Positions 29,181 through 38,720 of a stretch of DNA of 64,000 bases are shown piece by piece. This stretch comes from Bradyrhizobiaceae bacterium Ga0074131 (GTDB taxonomy: Bacteria > Pseudomonadota > Alphaproteobacteria > Rhizobiales > Xanthobacteraceae), in contig LNEC01000010.1 of the NCBI GenBank assembly GCA_001464035.1, positions 1-64,000 on the forward strand, read 5' to 3'. The position numbers were made by a program, and so were the translations under genes. Numbering within the stretch: position 1 is the first letter of the stretch; each line of letters starts with the position of its first letter. Below the pieces are notes generated by a model. The model had not been told where the DNA came from. It made no database searches and worked only from the letters and a program-made list of their open reading frames with translations.

Positions 29181-29810
29181 CTAAATCCCGAGCGCAGCCA
29201 GCGCTTTTGCCACATCGTTCGTCGACGTCACGTGAACCGCGGTCAGGCCTCGCGCTCTTGCGCCGTCGATATTCTCGGTCAGGTCGTCGAAAAACACGAT
29301 ACGCTGTGCCGGCACGCCGATCGCCCTTACCACGTGATCATAGGCTGCGGCGTCCGGTTTCCGAAGCCCGATCGTGGACGACAGAAACATTTCGCGGAAA
29401 TGGCCGAGCACATCGGCGTAAGCGACCGGAAAATACTCGACATGGGCGTTGTTGGTGTTGGAAAAGGCGTAGAGTGGCAGGCGTTGCGAGGCGCGTGACA
29501 GCAGAGCGGCGATCCCGGGCATTTCTCCGACGAAGATCGCATTCCATCCTTGCAGCAGTTGCGAGTCGGACAGCTTGACGCCGAGCGACTGGCGCAGGCT
29601 TTCGAAATACGCCGCATCGCCGATTTCGCCGACTTCATGGTGCCGATAGGCTTCCGCGCGGACAAAGCGCGCGGCGAGGTCGGCAGTCGCACAGCCGACG
29701 TGACCGGCCCAGCAGGCGAGCGCCTTGTTGAAGTCGATATCGAGCACCACACGGCCGAGATCGAACAGCAGCGCATCGGCGGACGCGGGGGGGAGCGGGA
29801 ATGAGGTCAT
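29181..29810 (-). CDS. HAD-family hydrolase, YihX-like
   Basis: Haloacid-dehalogenase-type phosphatase of 209 aa. ALLFDLGRVVLDIDFNKAL carries the nucleophile Asp17 and the same 'FDLG.V..DIDFN' pattern as E. coli YihX, a glucose-1-phosphate phosphatase. SNTNNAHVEYFP (motif II), GLRKPDAAAYDH (motif III, Lys) and IVFFDDLTENIDGARARG (motif IV) complete the set. The substrate is a sugar phosphate by analogy only. It is on minus, 11 bases upstream of moeA and 41 bases after the hybrid kinase. Confidence 0.88.
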   Translation of the reverse strand: MTSFPLPPASADALLFDLGRVVLDIDFNKALACWAGHVGCATADLAARFVRAEAYRHHEVGEIGDAAYFESLRQSLGVKLSDSQLLQGWNAIFVGEMPGIAALLSRASQRLPLYAFSNTNNAHVEYFPVAYADVLGHFREMFLSSTIGLRKPDAAAYDHVVRAIGVPAQRIVFFDDLTENIDGARARGLTAVHVTSTNDVAKALAALGI

Positions 29811-29851
29811 GGCAGTGGTCTACGAAAAACCGGCGAAGCGGGCAACGGCCG

Positions 29852-31897
29852 TCATTGATCTCCCGGGATCGGTGCGGGACTGTCGATGGCATGTCGAACT
29901 ACTTCTGCAAGACGTGACAGTCGGTAAGGTTTTTCGAGAAGCAGTATCCCCGCGTCTGAGCCGAGCCGTTCTGAGCTGACATCGGAATACCCGGTCGTAT
30001 AGATCACCCTGGTCCCAGGTCGCATCTGCAAGATGAGCTCGGCCAGTTTCCAGCCGTCCATCGATCCAGGCATCACGATGTCCGTGAACACCAGATCGAT
30101 CGGGGGTCCACTGCGCACCTCTTCCAATGCCTCCGTCGCGTTGCTTACGGCGATTGTCTGGTATCCCAGCGCCTGAAGTTGCTGTGTGACAAAATCCCGA
30201 ACGATGGCATCGTCTTCGACGCAGAGGATCGTCTCGTGGCCGCGAGGAAGCCGTTTTCGCAAATTGTCGGAAGCAAGCGAGGGCGGATGCTCGGATGTCG
30301 GAAGATACAGCCTGAACGTCGTTCCCTTGCCCTCAACGGTTTCGAAGTCGATGTGGCCGCCAGACTGCTTGACGAATCCGTACACCATGCTGAGACCCAG
30401 CCCGGTGCCTTCGCCGATACCTTTGGTGCTGAAAAAGGGTTCGTAGATCTTGCTCTGAATGGCTTTGTCGATGCCGGTTCCCGTATCCGTGATGCTGATG
30501 GCAACATAACCACCGGCAGAAAGGTCCCGGAGGGCAGCCTCGTCCTGATCGATCGCAACCGTATCGGCATCGATCGTCAATCGGCCTCCGTTTGGCATGG
30601 CATCGCGCGCGTTTATACCCAGATTGACCAGTGCCGACGACAGCTGATCCGGATCGACGAACACGGTACCGACATAGCCTCGCTTGATATAATTGATCTC
30701 GATCTGGCGGCCGAGCACCGACGTGAGCAGGTCGCTCGTCGTCGCGATCAGCGCCTCGACGTCTGTGCTGCGGGGCCGCAGCGGCTGCTTTCGTGCGAAC
30801 GCAAGTAGATTCGAGGTCAGTTTGGCGCCACGGTCGGCGGCCGATCCGATCATTTGAACGATCGCCGCCAACTGCGGGCGGTCGGCAACGCCCTCCGCAA
30901 GCGTGTCGATCGACCCCGTGATGACCGTCAGCAGGTTGTTGAAGTCATGAGCAACTCCGCCTGTGAATTCGCCGATCGATCGAATTTTCTGCGCATGCGC
31001 CAGCTTGATCTGCGCAGCTTCCCTGGCTGCAACCTCTTGCTCGACACGCTGCTCCAGCGTCCGCGTCAATTCGCGCAAGTCATCTTCAAGTTTCCGGCGC
31101 TCGGTTATGTCCATGTTGATTCCGATCAGACGCGTCGGCTTTCCCGGTTCACGAACGATCTGTCCGCGACTGTAGATCCAGCGCACTCCGTTCGGGCCCC
31201 TGATGCGATGCTCGAGTTCCCCGGACCCTCCTGTTTCGATGATGTCAGCGAGCCTTTGCTCGATAACGGGCAGGTCATCGGGGTGCATCAGGTTGCGCCA
31301 TTCATCGATCGAAATCGACCGCGCCCCGGATGGCTCGATGCCGTGCAGGCGGCATTGCTCGTCGGACCACAGATTGGGGCCGCCGCCGATATCCCAGTCG
31401 TAGCTTCCGATATGGCCCGCTTCCTGACTGAGGCGCAGCAGCGATTCACTGGCTGCAAGCCTCTCCGCGGACTCGTTGGGGGCCGTGACTATCTCCATCG
31501 CAAGCACTGCGCCGCCGACACTTCGATCCGGCTGGCGCCATGGCTGCATATGCCAGCGCATCCAGGTCACCGTTCCATCGGAGCGTCGAAAGCAAAAATC
31601 GCTCTTGGTGATTGTCTCGCCTGAAAGCACGCGGTGATTGGTTTCCCGGGCCTTGTCGGTCGCGCTGCGGAAATCAAAAACAGAGCGACCGACAATCGAC
31701 TGCTGTGTTTCTCCCTCGATCTCATTGTCGATCAGGAATCGAGGGCTCACGGCAAGATAGCGCATCTGCGTATCGAACATCGCCATGCAAGACGGCGTAG
31801 TTTCGATGAAGTCTTTCAGGGACCAGGCCGATAAATCGGAACTCGCCGGATCCGATGGAGCGTTGCCCGATTGCAGCCCGGTAGCAAACGTAGTCAT
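29852..31897 (-). CDS. Soluble PAS-PAS hybrid histidine kinase with receiver
   Basis: I choose the ATG at 31897 (MTTFATGLQSGNAPSDPASS), giving 681 aa; the frame is open 38 codons further but without family-like sequence. Order: PAS 1 (about 24-138), PAS 2 with PAC (about 152-268, ends GINMDITERRKLEDD), coiled coil (270-302), phosphoacceptor His317 in GGVAHDFNNLLTV, N box Asn429, G boxes ITDTGTGID and GEGTGLGLSMVYGF, and a C-terminal receiver (about 555-675) with acceptor Asp606 (LVFTDIVMP) and Lys656. No membrane segment is seen, so it likely senses a cytoplasmic cue such as redox, light or a ligand. No partner regulator is adjacent; the signal and target are unknown. Confidence 0.92.
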   Translation of the reverse strand: MTTFATGLQSGNAPSDPASSDLSAWSLKDFIETTPSCMAMFDTQMRYLAVSPRFLIDNEIEGETQQSIVGRSVFDFRSATDKARETNHRVLSGETITKSDFCFRRSDGTVTWMRWHMQPWRQPDRSVGGAVLAMEIVTAPNESAERLAASESLLRLSQEAGHIGSYDWDIGGGPNLWSDEQCRLHGIEPSGARSISIDEWRNLMHPDDLPVIEQRLADIIETGGSGELEHRIRGPNGVRWIYSRGQIVREPGKPTRLIGINMDITERRKLEDDLRELTRTLEQRVEQEVAAREAAQIKLAHAQKIRSIGEFTGGVAHDFNNLLTVITGSIDTLAEGVADRPQLAAIVQMIGSAADRGAKLTSNLLAFARKQPLRPRSTDVEALIATTSDLLTSVLGRQIEINYIKRGYVGTVFVDPDQLSSALVNLGINARDAMPNGGRLTIDADTVAIDQDEAALRDLSAGGYVAISITDTGTGIDKAIQSKIYEPFFSTKGIGEGTGLGLSMVYGFVKQSGGHIDFETVEGKGTTFRLYLPTSEHPPSLASDNLRKRLPRGHETILCVEDDAIVRDFVTQQLQALGYQTIAVSNATEALEEVRSGPPIDLVFTDIVMPGSMDGWKLAELILQMRPGTRVIYTTGYSDVSSERLGSDAGILLLEKPYRLSRLAEVVRHAIDSPAPIPGDQ

Positions 31898-32290
31898 GTT
31901 CCGTGTCCATCGAGAAAAGCCGCAGGTGATTTTCGGCGTTAGATTAGGCAGCAGCTCCAAATTCCATACTGCACGCGGGGTTCTCCCCAACGTCCTCGAA
32001 ATTCTCGGCATTCGCGATCGCTTGATCAGACGGGCTTAGCGTAACTCCGGGCAGCGCAGGTGTCATGCGGCATTATACTTGGGCGGGCGTTCCCCGCCCT
32101 CGGGGCGCGAAGCCGACATGGCGCTATGTCAAGTTGCGGGTCTGCAGGGCGTCCGATAGCGGACCTGGCGCTCGGGCTATCGGGCGTATCGCGCCGCCAG
32201 CGCGGATGTTTTGTGAAATCGGTCTGGCTGTCTGAAAATGGAATCGGGAGAATACTCCGCCCCGACGGTGCGAAGTGGCCAAGCCATGCT
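31898..32290. other. Gap before the hybrid kinase
   Basis: About 390 bases without a supported gene, between the kinase start and the MFS gene end on minus. A perfect 7-bp GC hairpin (GGGCGGG 32081-32087, CCCGCCC 32093-32099) has no U-run on either strand. The kinase promoter should lie here. Confidence 0.4.
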
Positions 32291-33502
32291 TCAAGCCTCT
32301 TCCGGCGGCTTGGTGTGCCGGAACATCCGCAGCAGCGCCAGATCGTAGCCGATCTTGAGGCAGCCGCACACCACCAGCGGCAGGCCCGCAAACGGCCCGG
32401 CCAGCATGAAGCCGGCGATGGCGGGGCTGATTGACGAGGCGAGGCTGCGCGGCACCGCGGTGACGCTGGCCGCCGCGGTGCGCTCGGCCGGCGTCACCAC
32501 GGCCATGACGTAGGACGACCGCGTCGGCACGTCCATCTGCGACAGCGCCGACCGCACCAGCAGCAGCGTCAGTACCACGGTCAGGTCCGACGAAAACGCC
32601 GCCGCGATCAGGCAGAGGCTGGAGGGGATGTGGGTGAAAACCATGGTGTTGATCAGGCCGATGCGCCCTGCGAGCCAGGCGGCTACCGGAAACGAGATCG
32701 CACCGAGCAGGCTCGAGGCGAAGAAGTAGACGCTCGCCGCCTCCAGAGACAGGTTGAAACGCTGGAACAGCCACAGCGCCAGCAGCGACTGCACGACAAA
32801 GCCGCCCGCAAAAGCGTCCAGGCTGAACAGTGCCGCGAGCCGGTAGACGATGCCTTTCGATGGCCCCAGCGCGGTCTTCGGCGCGCTGGCGACATGGCTG
32901 TGGTCGCGCGGAAGCCTGCGGTAGAGCAACGCCGCTGCCAGGCCCAGCGCGGCATACAGATAGAACATCGACTTGATGGCTGACAGCCTCGACCAGCCCA
33001 AGGAGGCGAGGTGCTCCGGCAGGGCCGCCGCCAGCGATCCGACCGCGGCGGTCAGCGCGCCGATCAGGCTGTAGCGGGCGAAGCTGGCAGTGCGGTCGCG
33101 GGCGGCGGTCTCCCGGGTCAGCAGCGCGTGTTCGAGCGGAACCAGCATGCCGGAATCGCCGCCGGAAGGATTGATGCTGCCGATGAAGGCGATGAGCAGC
33201 ACAAACGCAATGGTCTCGGCCGCCGGAAACACCAGGCCGGTGAAAACCATCAGGCCTGCGCCGGCAAGAAACAGACTTCGCAGCTCGAACCGGGGCGCGA
33301 TGAAGCCGGTGAGCAATGTCAGGACGGCGGTTCCCAGCAGCGACGCGCTGGCGACGATGCCGATCGCCTGCGGACTGAAGCCGACCGCCGTCAGGTAAAC
33401 CGGCAGGATGATGATCGCAAAGCCGTCGCCGAAGCCGCGCAGCGCGCGGGCGGCGTACAGACAGAGAATATCCGGAGGAGTTTTCATCGAGCCGCTGACC
33501 AT
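32291..33502 (-). CDS. Major facilitator superfamily transporter
   Basis: A 403-aa protein with about 12 hydrophobic helices. ALRGFGDGFAIIILPVYLTA begins the first helix, and LIAFIGSINPSGGDSGMLVP and SAVGSLAAALP-like stretches lie in the central region. The 'GFGDG' and 'SPQAIG' pattern resembles a drug-efflux or unassigned MFS family. The substrate is unknown. It is oriented away from the aldolase gene across a 182-base shared promoter region. Confidence 0.85.
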   Translation of the reverse strand: MVSGSMKTPPDILCLYAARALRGFGDGFAIIILPVYLTAVGFSPQAIGIVASASLLGTAVLTLLTGFIAPRFELRSLFLAGAGLMVFTGLVFPAAETIAFVLLIAFIGSINPSGGDSGMLVPLEHALLTRETAARDRTASFARYSLIGALTAAVGSLAAALPEHLASLGWSRLSAIKSMFYLYAALGLAAALLYRRLPRDHSHVASAPKTALGPSKGIVYRLAALFSLDAFAGGFVVQSLLALWLFQRFNLSLEAASVYFFASSLLGAISFPVAAWLAGRIGLINTMVFTHIPSSLCLIAAAFSSDLTVVLTLLLVRSALSQMDVPTRSSYVMAVVTPAERTAAASVTAVPRSLASSISPAIAGFMLAGPFAGLPLVVCGCLKIGYDLALLRMFRHTKPPEEA

Positions 33503-33684
33503 GTCTCAGCTCCGCCGACGGAGCGAGACAACACTTGGCTGCGCGCAGCTGACCGGGCGGTTGCCGATGACCCGGTATCGATGCAGATAATCACGCGAAG
33601 CCGGGGTGTTCAAGAGGAGACGCTTTCGATCCCCACTGCGCGCATGTATGCTCCCGTGAACAAAAGCACTCCGGGGGGAATCCG

Positions 33685-34467
33685 TTGCGTCCCAATCCAT
33701 TGAAGCCGCGACTGGCGGCTGGCGGCTGTGCGTTCGGCACGATGGCGTTCGAGTTCTTCACATCAGGCTATCCCGCGATCTGCCGGGAGGCCGGCGCCGA
33801 ATTCATTCTCTATGACATGGAGCATTCGGGCGTCGGCTTCGAGACGATGAAGGCACAGTTTGCGTGCTGCCGCGGGCTCGACCTCGTGCCTCTCGTGCGC
33901 GTTCCCTCGGACGCCTATCACCACATCGCACGTGCGCTCGACATCGGCGCGATGGGTATCATGGTGCCGATGGTTGAGACGGCCGAGCAGGCGAAGGCGA
34001 TCGTGGACTGCACGAGATATCCGCCGGCCGGGCGTCGCGGCGCGGCGTTCAGTGTCGCGGCACACGATGACTATTCGGGTGGCGCCGTGACCGACAAGAT
34101 CGCCGAGGCCAACGCGCGCACGATGGTGATCGTGCTGGTCGAGACTGCGAAGGGCATCGAGAACGTCGATGCGATCGCGGCGGTCGAAGGCGTCGACGTG
34201 GTCTGGCTCGGCCACTTCGACCTGACGAATTTCCTGGGTATCCCGGGGCAGTTCGACAATCCCAAATTCCATGCGGCCGTCGATACCCTGGTCAAAGCCT
34301 GCAAGAAACACGGCAAGACGCCAGGCTTTCTCGCCGGCGACGAGAAGTGGGCGCGCGACTTCCGTGCCAAGGGCTTTCGCATGATCGCCTATGGCGTCGA
34401 CACGCTGCTGATGCAAGGCGCGCTCGCGGCGGGCATCAAGCTGCTGCAAGAGACGGTCAAGAAGTAG
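33685..34467 (+). CDS. HpcH/HpaI-family aldolase
   Basis: Class II (metal-dependent) pyruvate-type aldolase of the HpcH/HpaI fold, cleaving a 2-keto-3-deoxy or malyl-type compound. FILYDMEHSGVGFETMKAQF and VRVPSDAYHHIARALDIGAM are the family's first strands, VPMVETAEQAKAIVD and VLVETAKGIENVDAIAAVEG carry the metal-binding Glu, and WLGHFDLTNFLGIPGQF follows. I use the TTG at 33685 because GGGGGGAA lies 7 bases upstream; the next ATG would cut 19 residues. It is 260 aa. It precedes an OYE-type reductase by 102 bases, which suggests a small catabolic unit. Confidence 0.86.
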   Translation: MRPNPLKPRLAAGGCAFGTMAFEFFTSGYPAICREAGAEFILYDMEHSGVGFETMKAQFACCRGLDLVPLVRVPSDAYHHIARALDIGAMGIMVPMVETAEQAKAIVDCTRYPPAGRRGAAFSVAAHDDYSGGAVTDKIAEANARTMVIVLVETAKGIENVDAIAAVEGVDVVWLGHFDLTNFLGIPGQFDNPKFHAAVDTLVKACKKHGKTPGFLAGDEKWARDFRAKGFRMIAYGVDTLLMQGALAAGIKLLQETVKK

Positions 34468-34569
34468 GGCCAAGACGAGGCTTTGCCGCCCGCTGCAAGC
34501 GGGTATATCCTTAGACCGCCAAGAACACCGCCAGCTCCAGCCGGAAAAATCCGACCGAGGAATTGCTTC

Positions 34570-35742
34570 ATGTCCGAAACGCTGCTGTTTTCACCGCTGA
34601 CCATCCGCGGTGTCGAGCTGAAGAACCGCATCGTGGTGCCGCCAATGCACCAGTACTCCGCCATCAAGGGATTTCCGACTGACTGGCATCTGATGAATGC
34701 CGGTAAATTCGCGGCCGGCGGCGCCGGGCTTGTCATCGTGGAGTCGACCAAGGTGGAGCGGCGGGGCTGCGGCACGGTCGGCGATCTCGGCATCTGGGAC
34801 GACAAGTTCGTCGAGCCGCTCGGACGTCTCGTCAAGTTCATCAAGCAGCAGAACGCCGTGGCCGGCATCCAGCTCGGCCATTCCGGCCGCAAGGCGCGCG
34901 CCACCCGGCCGTGGGAAGGCGACCGGCCGCTGCAGCGCACGCCCGAGATCGACGACTGGGACGAATGGACGCCGGTGGCGCCGAGCGCTATCGCGCATAG
35001 CGAGAAATGGCCGGCGCCCCGCGCGCTGGAGCGGCACGAGGTGAAGGACCTGGTGCAGGCCTGGGGCGAAGCGGCGCGGCGCGCCGATGCGGCCGGCTTC
35101 GACGTGCTGGAGCTGCACGGCGCGCACGGCTATCTCGTGCACGAATTTCTCTCGGAGAAATCCAACCAGCGTTCGGACGAATATGGCGGTTCCGAACTGA
35201 ACCGGATGCGTTTTGTCACGGAGGTGACGGAAGCGGTGCGGGTGCACTGGCCCGACCACAAGCCTTTGTTTGTCCGCCTTTCCGTGGAGGACAATGCTGG
35301 CTGGGGTCCTGAACAGAGCGCGCATCTGGCAAGGATTCTGAAGCCAAAGGGAGTCGACGTGATCGACTGCTCGTCCGGCGGCATCACCGACGTGGCGCCG
35401 ATCCTGGGCAAGGAAATCAGGTACAGCTATCAGGTGCCGCTGTCGGAGTATGTGAAACGCCACGCCGGAATCATGACCATGGCGGTCGGCCTGATCATCC
35501 ACGGTGATCAGGCCGAGCAGATCTTGCGCGATGGACAGGCCGACCTGATCGCAGTCGGCCGCGAGATCCTCAACAACCCGAACTGGCCGATGGACGCCGC
35601 GCTGAAACTGGGCGTCGAGGGACCTTTCCGCAACGTACCGCCGCAGTTCGGCTACTGGCTCGGCGCACGCGATAAACGCGGCTTCGGCACCCGGCCATCG
35701 ACCTGGCAGAACGGCCTGCGCGATCCCGGCAAGGTATCCTGA
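34570..35742 (+). CDS. NADH:flavin oxidoreductase (Old Yellow Enzyme family)
   Basis: FMN-dependent ene-reductase of 390 aa. LFSPLTIRGVELKNRIVVPP at the start, AGIQLGHSGRKARATRPWEG and LELHGAHGYLVHEFLSEKSN (catalytic region) mark the family. RSDEYGGSELNRMRFVTEV and DLIAVGREILNNPNWP complete the TIM barrel. It has the single-domain YqjM/XenA-like form without the Fe-S and pyridine-nucleotide domains of larger relatives. Start at ATG 34570. It is probably in a transcript with the upstream aldolase. The physiological substrate (an enone or nitro compound) is unknown. Confidence 0.88.
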   Translation: MSETLLFSPLTIRGVELKNRIVVPPMHQYSAIKGFPTDWHLMNAGKFAAGGAGLVIVESTKVERRGCGTVGDLGIWDDKFVEPLGRLVKFIKQQNAVAGIQLGHSGRKARATRPWEGDRPLQRTPEIDDWDEWTPVAPSAIAHSEKWPAPRALERHEVKDLVQAWGEAARRADAAGFDVLELHGAHGYLVHEFLSEKSNQRSDEYGGSELNRMRFVTEVTEAVRVHWPDHKPLFVRLSVEDNAGWGPEQSAHLARILKPKGVDVIDCSSGGITDVAPILGKEIRYSYQVPLSEYVKRHAGIMTMAVGLIIHGDQAEQILRDGQADLIAVGREILNNPNWPMDAALKLGVEGPFRNVPPQFGYWLGARDKRGFGTRPSTWQNGLRDPGKVS

Positions 35743-35772
35743 AGCAGGACGGGCCGGCGCGTGGTCGCCAGC

Positions 35773-38463
35773 TCAGGCGACGGCGACGGATTTTTCGCGG
35801 TGCGAGAAGAGCTGCCGGATGTCGGCGGCAGTCCTGGCCGCGCTGAACAGCCAGCCCTGCATTTCAGAGCAGCCGAGGGCGCGCAGAATTTCGCGCTGCT
35901 GCTCGGTCTCGACGCCTTCCGCGGTGGTGATCATGTTGCGCGCCGCGGCAATATCGACCACGGCCTTCACGATGCTGGCGGATCCGCCGGACTCGGCGAT
36001 GTCGTTGATGAAGCAGCGGTCGATCTTGATCTTGTCGAATGGGAACCTGTGCAGGTAGCTCAGCGAGGAATAGCCGGTGCCGAAATCGTCGAGCGCGATG
36101 CGCACACCGACGGCGCGCAACTGATGCAGGATGGCGAGCGCCGCCTCGTCATCGCGAATGAGGACCGCCTCGGTGATCTCCAGCTCGAGCCGGTTCGCAG
36201 GCAGGCCGGAGGCAGTCAACATGCTGAGGATACTCAGCGCGAACGTGCCGCTCCTGAACTGCACCGGCGAGACGTTGACCGCGAGGCTGATGTGGTCGGG
36301 CCAGGTCGCGGCTTCAGCGCAGGCCGTGGCTAGGACAAACTCGCCGAGCTGAATGATCAGCCCGGTGTCTTCCGCGATCGGAATGAACTCGGTTGGTGAG
36401 ATCAAGCCGCGCTCGGGGTGGCGCCAGCGCAACAGTGCCTCGCAGCCGGTTATCCGGTCGTCGCGAAGGCTGACGCAGGGTTGATATTGAACCTCGAACC
36501 CGCCGCCGCCATTGATCGCCTGACGCAGGTCCATTTCCAGGCTGCGACGCGCCCTGGCCCTGGCGTCCATCTCGGGCTCGAAGAACCGATGAGTGCGGCG
36601 TCCGGCGGCTTTGGCGGCATACATCGCGAGGTCCGCGTTCTTCAGGATCTGGTCGAAATCGCCGCCGTGCTGCGGCGCCACGGCAATGCCGATGCTGGCG
36701 TCCGTGCTGACCCGGTGATCGAGGCATTCGCGGGGCGCCCGGATCGCCTCGGACACCCTGGTCGCGAGGTCGGTCACGTCGGCCATGGTCTTGACCGCGG
36801 TCTGAATGATCGCGAATTCGTCGCCGCCGAGGCGCGCGACGAAGTTTGCCGGCCCGATACATTGCCGCAGGGTGTCGGCCACCGATTTCAGCAGTTCGTC
36901 GCCGATCAGGTGTCCGAGCGAATCGTTGACGCTCTTGAATTCGTCGATGTCGAGATAGAGCACGGCGAATTGTGCGCCTGACGTGAGTGTTGCGAATTCG
37001 CTTTTCAGGCGGTCATGGAACAGGGCGCGGTTGGGCAGATCGGTCAGCGCGTCATAATGCGCCAGGTGGGTGATGCGCGCCTCGGTGCGCTTTCGCTCGG
37101 TGATGTCTTCGTGCGTCGCCACCCACCCGCCGTCGACCAGCGGCTCGTTGGCGATCTCGATCGACCGCCCATCGGGCGTTTCGATGACCATGGACTGTCG
37201 CAGTCCGACGTCGCGCAGGACACGGGTGCAAAACGCGTCGACGTCGCCCGCGAAGGATCCGGTGGCCCTTCGATGGGCGATCACGTCTCGGAAGTTGCAG
37301 CCGGGTTTCACCACTTCCCGCGACAGGCCGTACATTTCGATGTAGCGCTGGTTGCAGATCACGAGCCGCTGCGACGAATCGAACAGCAGCAGGCCCTGCG
37401 TCATGTTGTTGACGGCGGTATCCAGCCGCTGCTTTTCCAGTTGGAGCCGCTGCTGCGACACTAGATGCTGCTGCGACAGCTTGCGCACCACCAGGAACAA
37501 CAGGGCAGCGATCACCAGCATGCATAGTCCGGTCACGGTGATCAGGAAACCAAGTTGCTCCCGCCAGTCGGTCAGCGCCGCCGCCACCGTTGTCGACGCG
37601 ATGATCACGATGGGAAAATTGACCAGGGCGCGGGCCGACACCAGCCGGTCGCGGCCGTCCACGGGACTGGTGAGCCGGGTGGAGCCGTGCTCCATGTCGA
37701 ACAGTGCCTGCTGACGCGCTGGACCTGTCTTGAAATTCCGGCCGATCATCTCCTCGACATGAGGATGGCGCGCCAGCAACGTGCCGTCCCGATGGTGCAT
37801 CGCAATTGCCGCATCCTGTCCGAGCGCCACCGATGCGAAGAATTTCGCGAAGCTGGCGGGCTCGATTCCGCGTCCGATGGCGCCCAGGAATTCGCCGTCC
37901 TTGCCGACCATCTTGCGGGCGAGCACGGTGGTCCAAGCACCGGTGACGCGGCTGTGCACCGGTTCGACCAGCAGCAGGGGAGAGTTGGGGTCGGACTTGA
38001 ATCTCCTGAAATAGGCTCGGTCGGCGACGCTGACGGGCCGCGTCGGCCAGGCGCTGGAGGAGTTGATCAGCGTGCCGTCCGCGTCGAACACGTTGACGCT
38101 GCCCACATAGGACAATGCGTCGATCTTGTTCTTGAGCATCAGATGAATGTCGGCACTGGACATTCTGCGCTTGTAGTGTTCGCTGGTCTCGATGCCCGCC
38201 GACTGCACGAAAGCGGCGACGTCGTGCTGTATGGCCGCGAAATCCAGCATTTGCTGATCGAAATGGCGGGCCAGCAAAATCACGGTGTTTTCGAGCTCAC
38301 GGACGCTGCTGCTCAGCGCACGTTCGCGAAAATGGCCCGCCATGACCGTGGCGCCGATCGCTATGGCGGCGATCAGCAATCCCCCGCCGACGACGAGCCA
38401 GCGGATCGGGTTGCCGCTGACCCGGCGCGCAAGGTTCAGCGAGGAGGTCGGTTGTTCCGTCAT
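35773..38463 (-). CDS. Membrane dCACHE-PAS-GGDEF-EAL protein
   Basis: Cyclic-di-GMP turnover protein of 896 aa. A TM helix (about 21-42), a periplasmic double-CACHE sensor (about 50-295), a second TM (about 303-326) and a coiled coil are followed by a PAS domain (about 340-460). The diguanylate cyclase has an intact GGDEF (546-550, ARLGGDEFAII). The phosphodiesterase has EAL at 675-677 with LDDFGTGYSSL and DKIKIDRCFI. The usual RxxD inhibitory site five residues before GGDEF reads GPAN, so product inhibition is probably lost. Both active sites look usable; which dominates cannot be told. It stands alone and converges with the OYE gene. Confidence 0.93.
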   Translation of the reverse strand: MTEQPTSSLNLARRVSGNPIRWLVVGGGLLIAAIAIGATVMAGHFRERALSSSVRELENTVILLARHFDQQMLDFAAIQHDVAAFVQSAGIETSEHYKRRMSSADIHLMLKNKIDALSYVGSVNVFDADGTLINSSSAWPTRPVSVADRAYFRRFKSDPNSPLLLVEPVHSRVTGAWTTVLARKMVGKDGEFLGAIGRGIEPASFAKFFASVALGQDAAIAMHHRDGTLLARHPHVEEMIGRNFKTGPARQQALFDMEHGSTRLTSPVDGRDRLVSARALVNFPIVIIASTTVAAALTDWREQLGFLITVTGLCMLVIAALLFLVVRKLSQQHLVSQQRLQLEKQRLDTAVNNMTQGLLLFDSSQRLVICNQRYIEMYGLSREVVKPGCNFRDVIAHRRATGSFAGDVDAFCTRVLRDVGLRQSMVIETPDGRSIEIANEPLVDGGWVATHEDITERKRTEARITHLAHYDALTDLPNRALFHDRLKSEFATLTSGAQFAVLYLDIDEFKSVNDSLGHLIGDELLKSVADTLRQCIGPANFVARLGGDEFAIIQTAVKTMADVTDLATRVSEAIRAPRECLDHRVSTDASIGIAVAPQHGGDFDQILKNADLAMYAAKAAGRRTHRFFEPEMDARARARRSLEMDLRQAINGGGGFEVQYQPCVSLRDDRITGCEALLRWRHPERGLISPTEFIPIAEDTGLIIQLGEFVLATACAEAATWPDHISLAVNVSPVQFRSGTFALSILSMLTASGLPANRLELEITEAVLIRDDEAALAILHQLRAVGVRIALDDFGTGYSSLSYLHRFPFDKIKIDRCFINDIAESGGSASIVKAVVDIAAARNMITTAEGVETEQQREILRALGCSEMQGWLFSAARTAADIRQLFSHREKSVAVA

Positions 38464-38720
38464 CGTTCTGGATCGCTGTCACGGCTCGACGCCGAAAGCA
38501 GCTCTCATGCCCGGCTCGGGACATCAGTACGCGGCCGTTATGGAAACGGTGTTAGGAAGTTGAGTTAATGAAGGATTACTACCGACGCGGAACAGGCGCG
38601 GTACTCATCCCGACCGCCGGGGCCGCGGTTCCGCGGCACTGGACGTGGCGGTGGCATGCGCGATGGGACCGAGGCAGCGCGCCACCTTCGTTGCGGCCTG
38701 CAACTGCTGCAGGCTCGTCG

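Noticed and set aside
32081..32099. GC hairpin as intrinsic terminator of the MFS gene
   Set aside because: About 190 bases beyond the stop and with no U-run on either strand.
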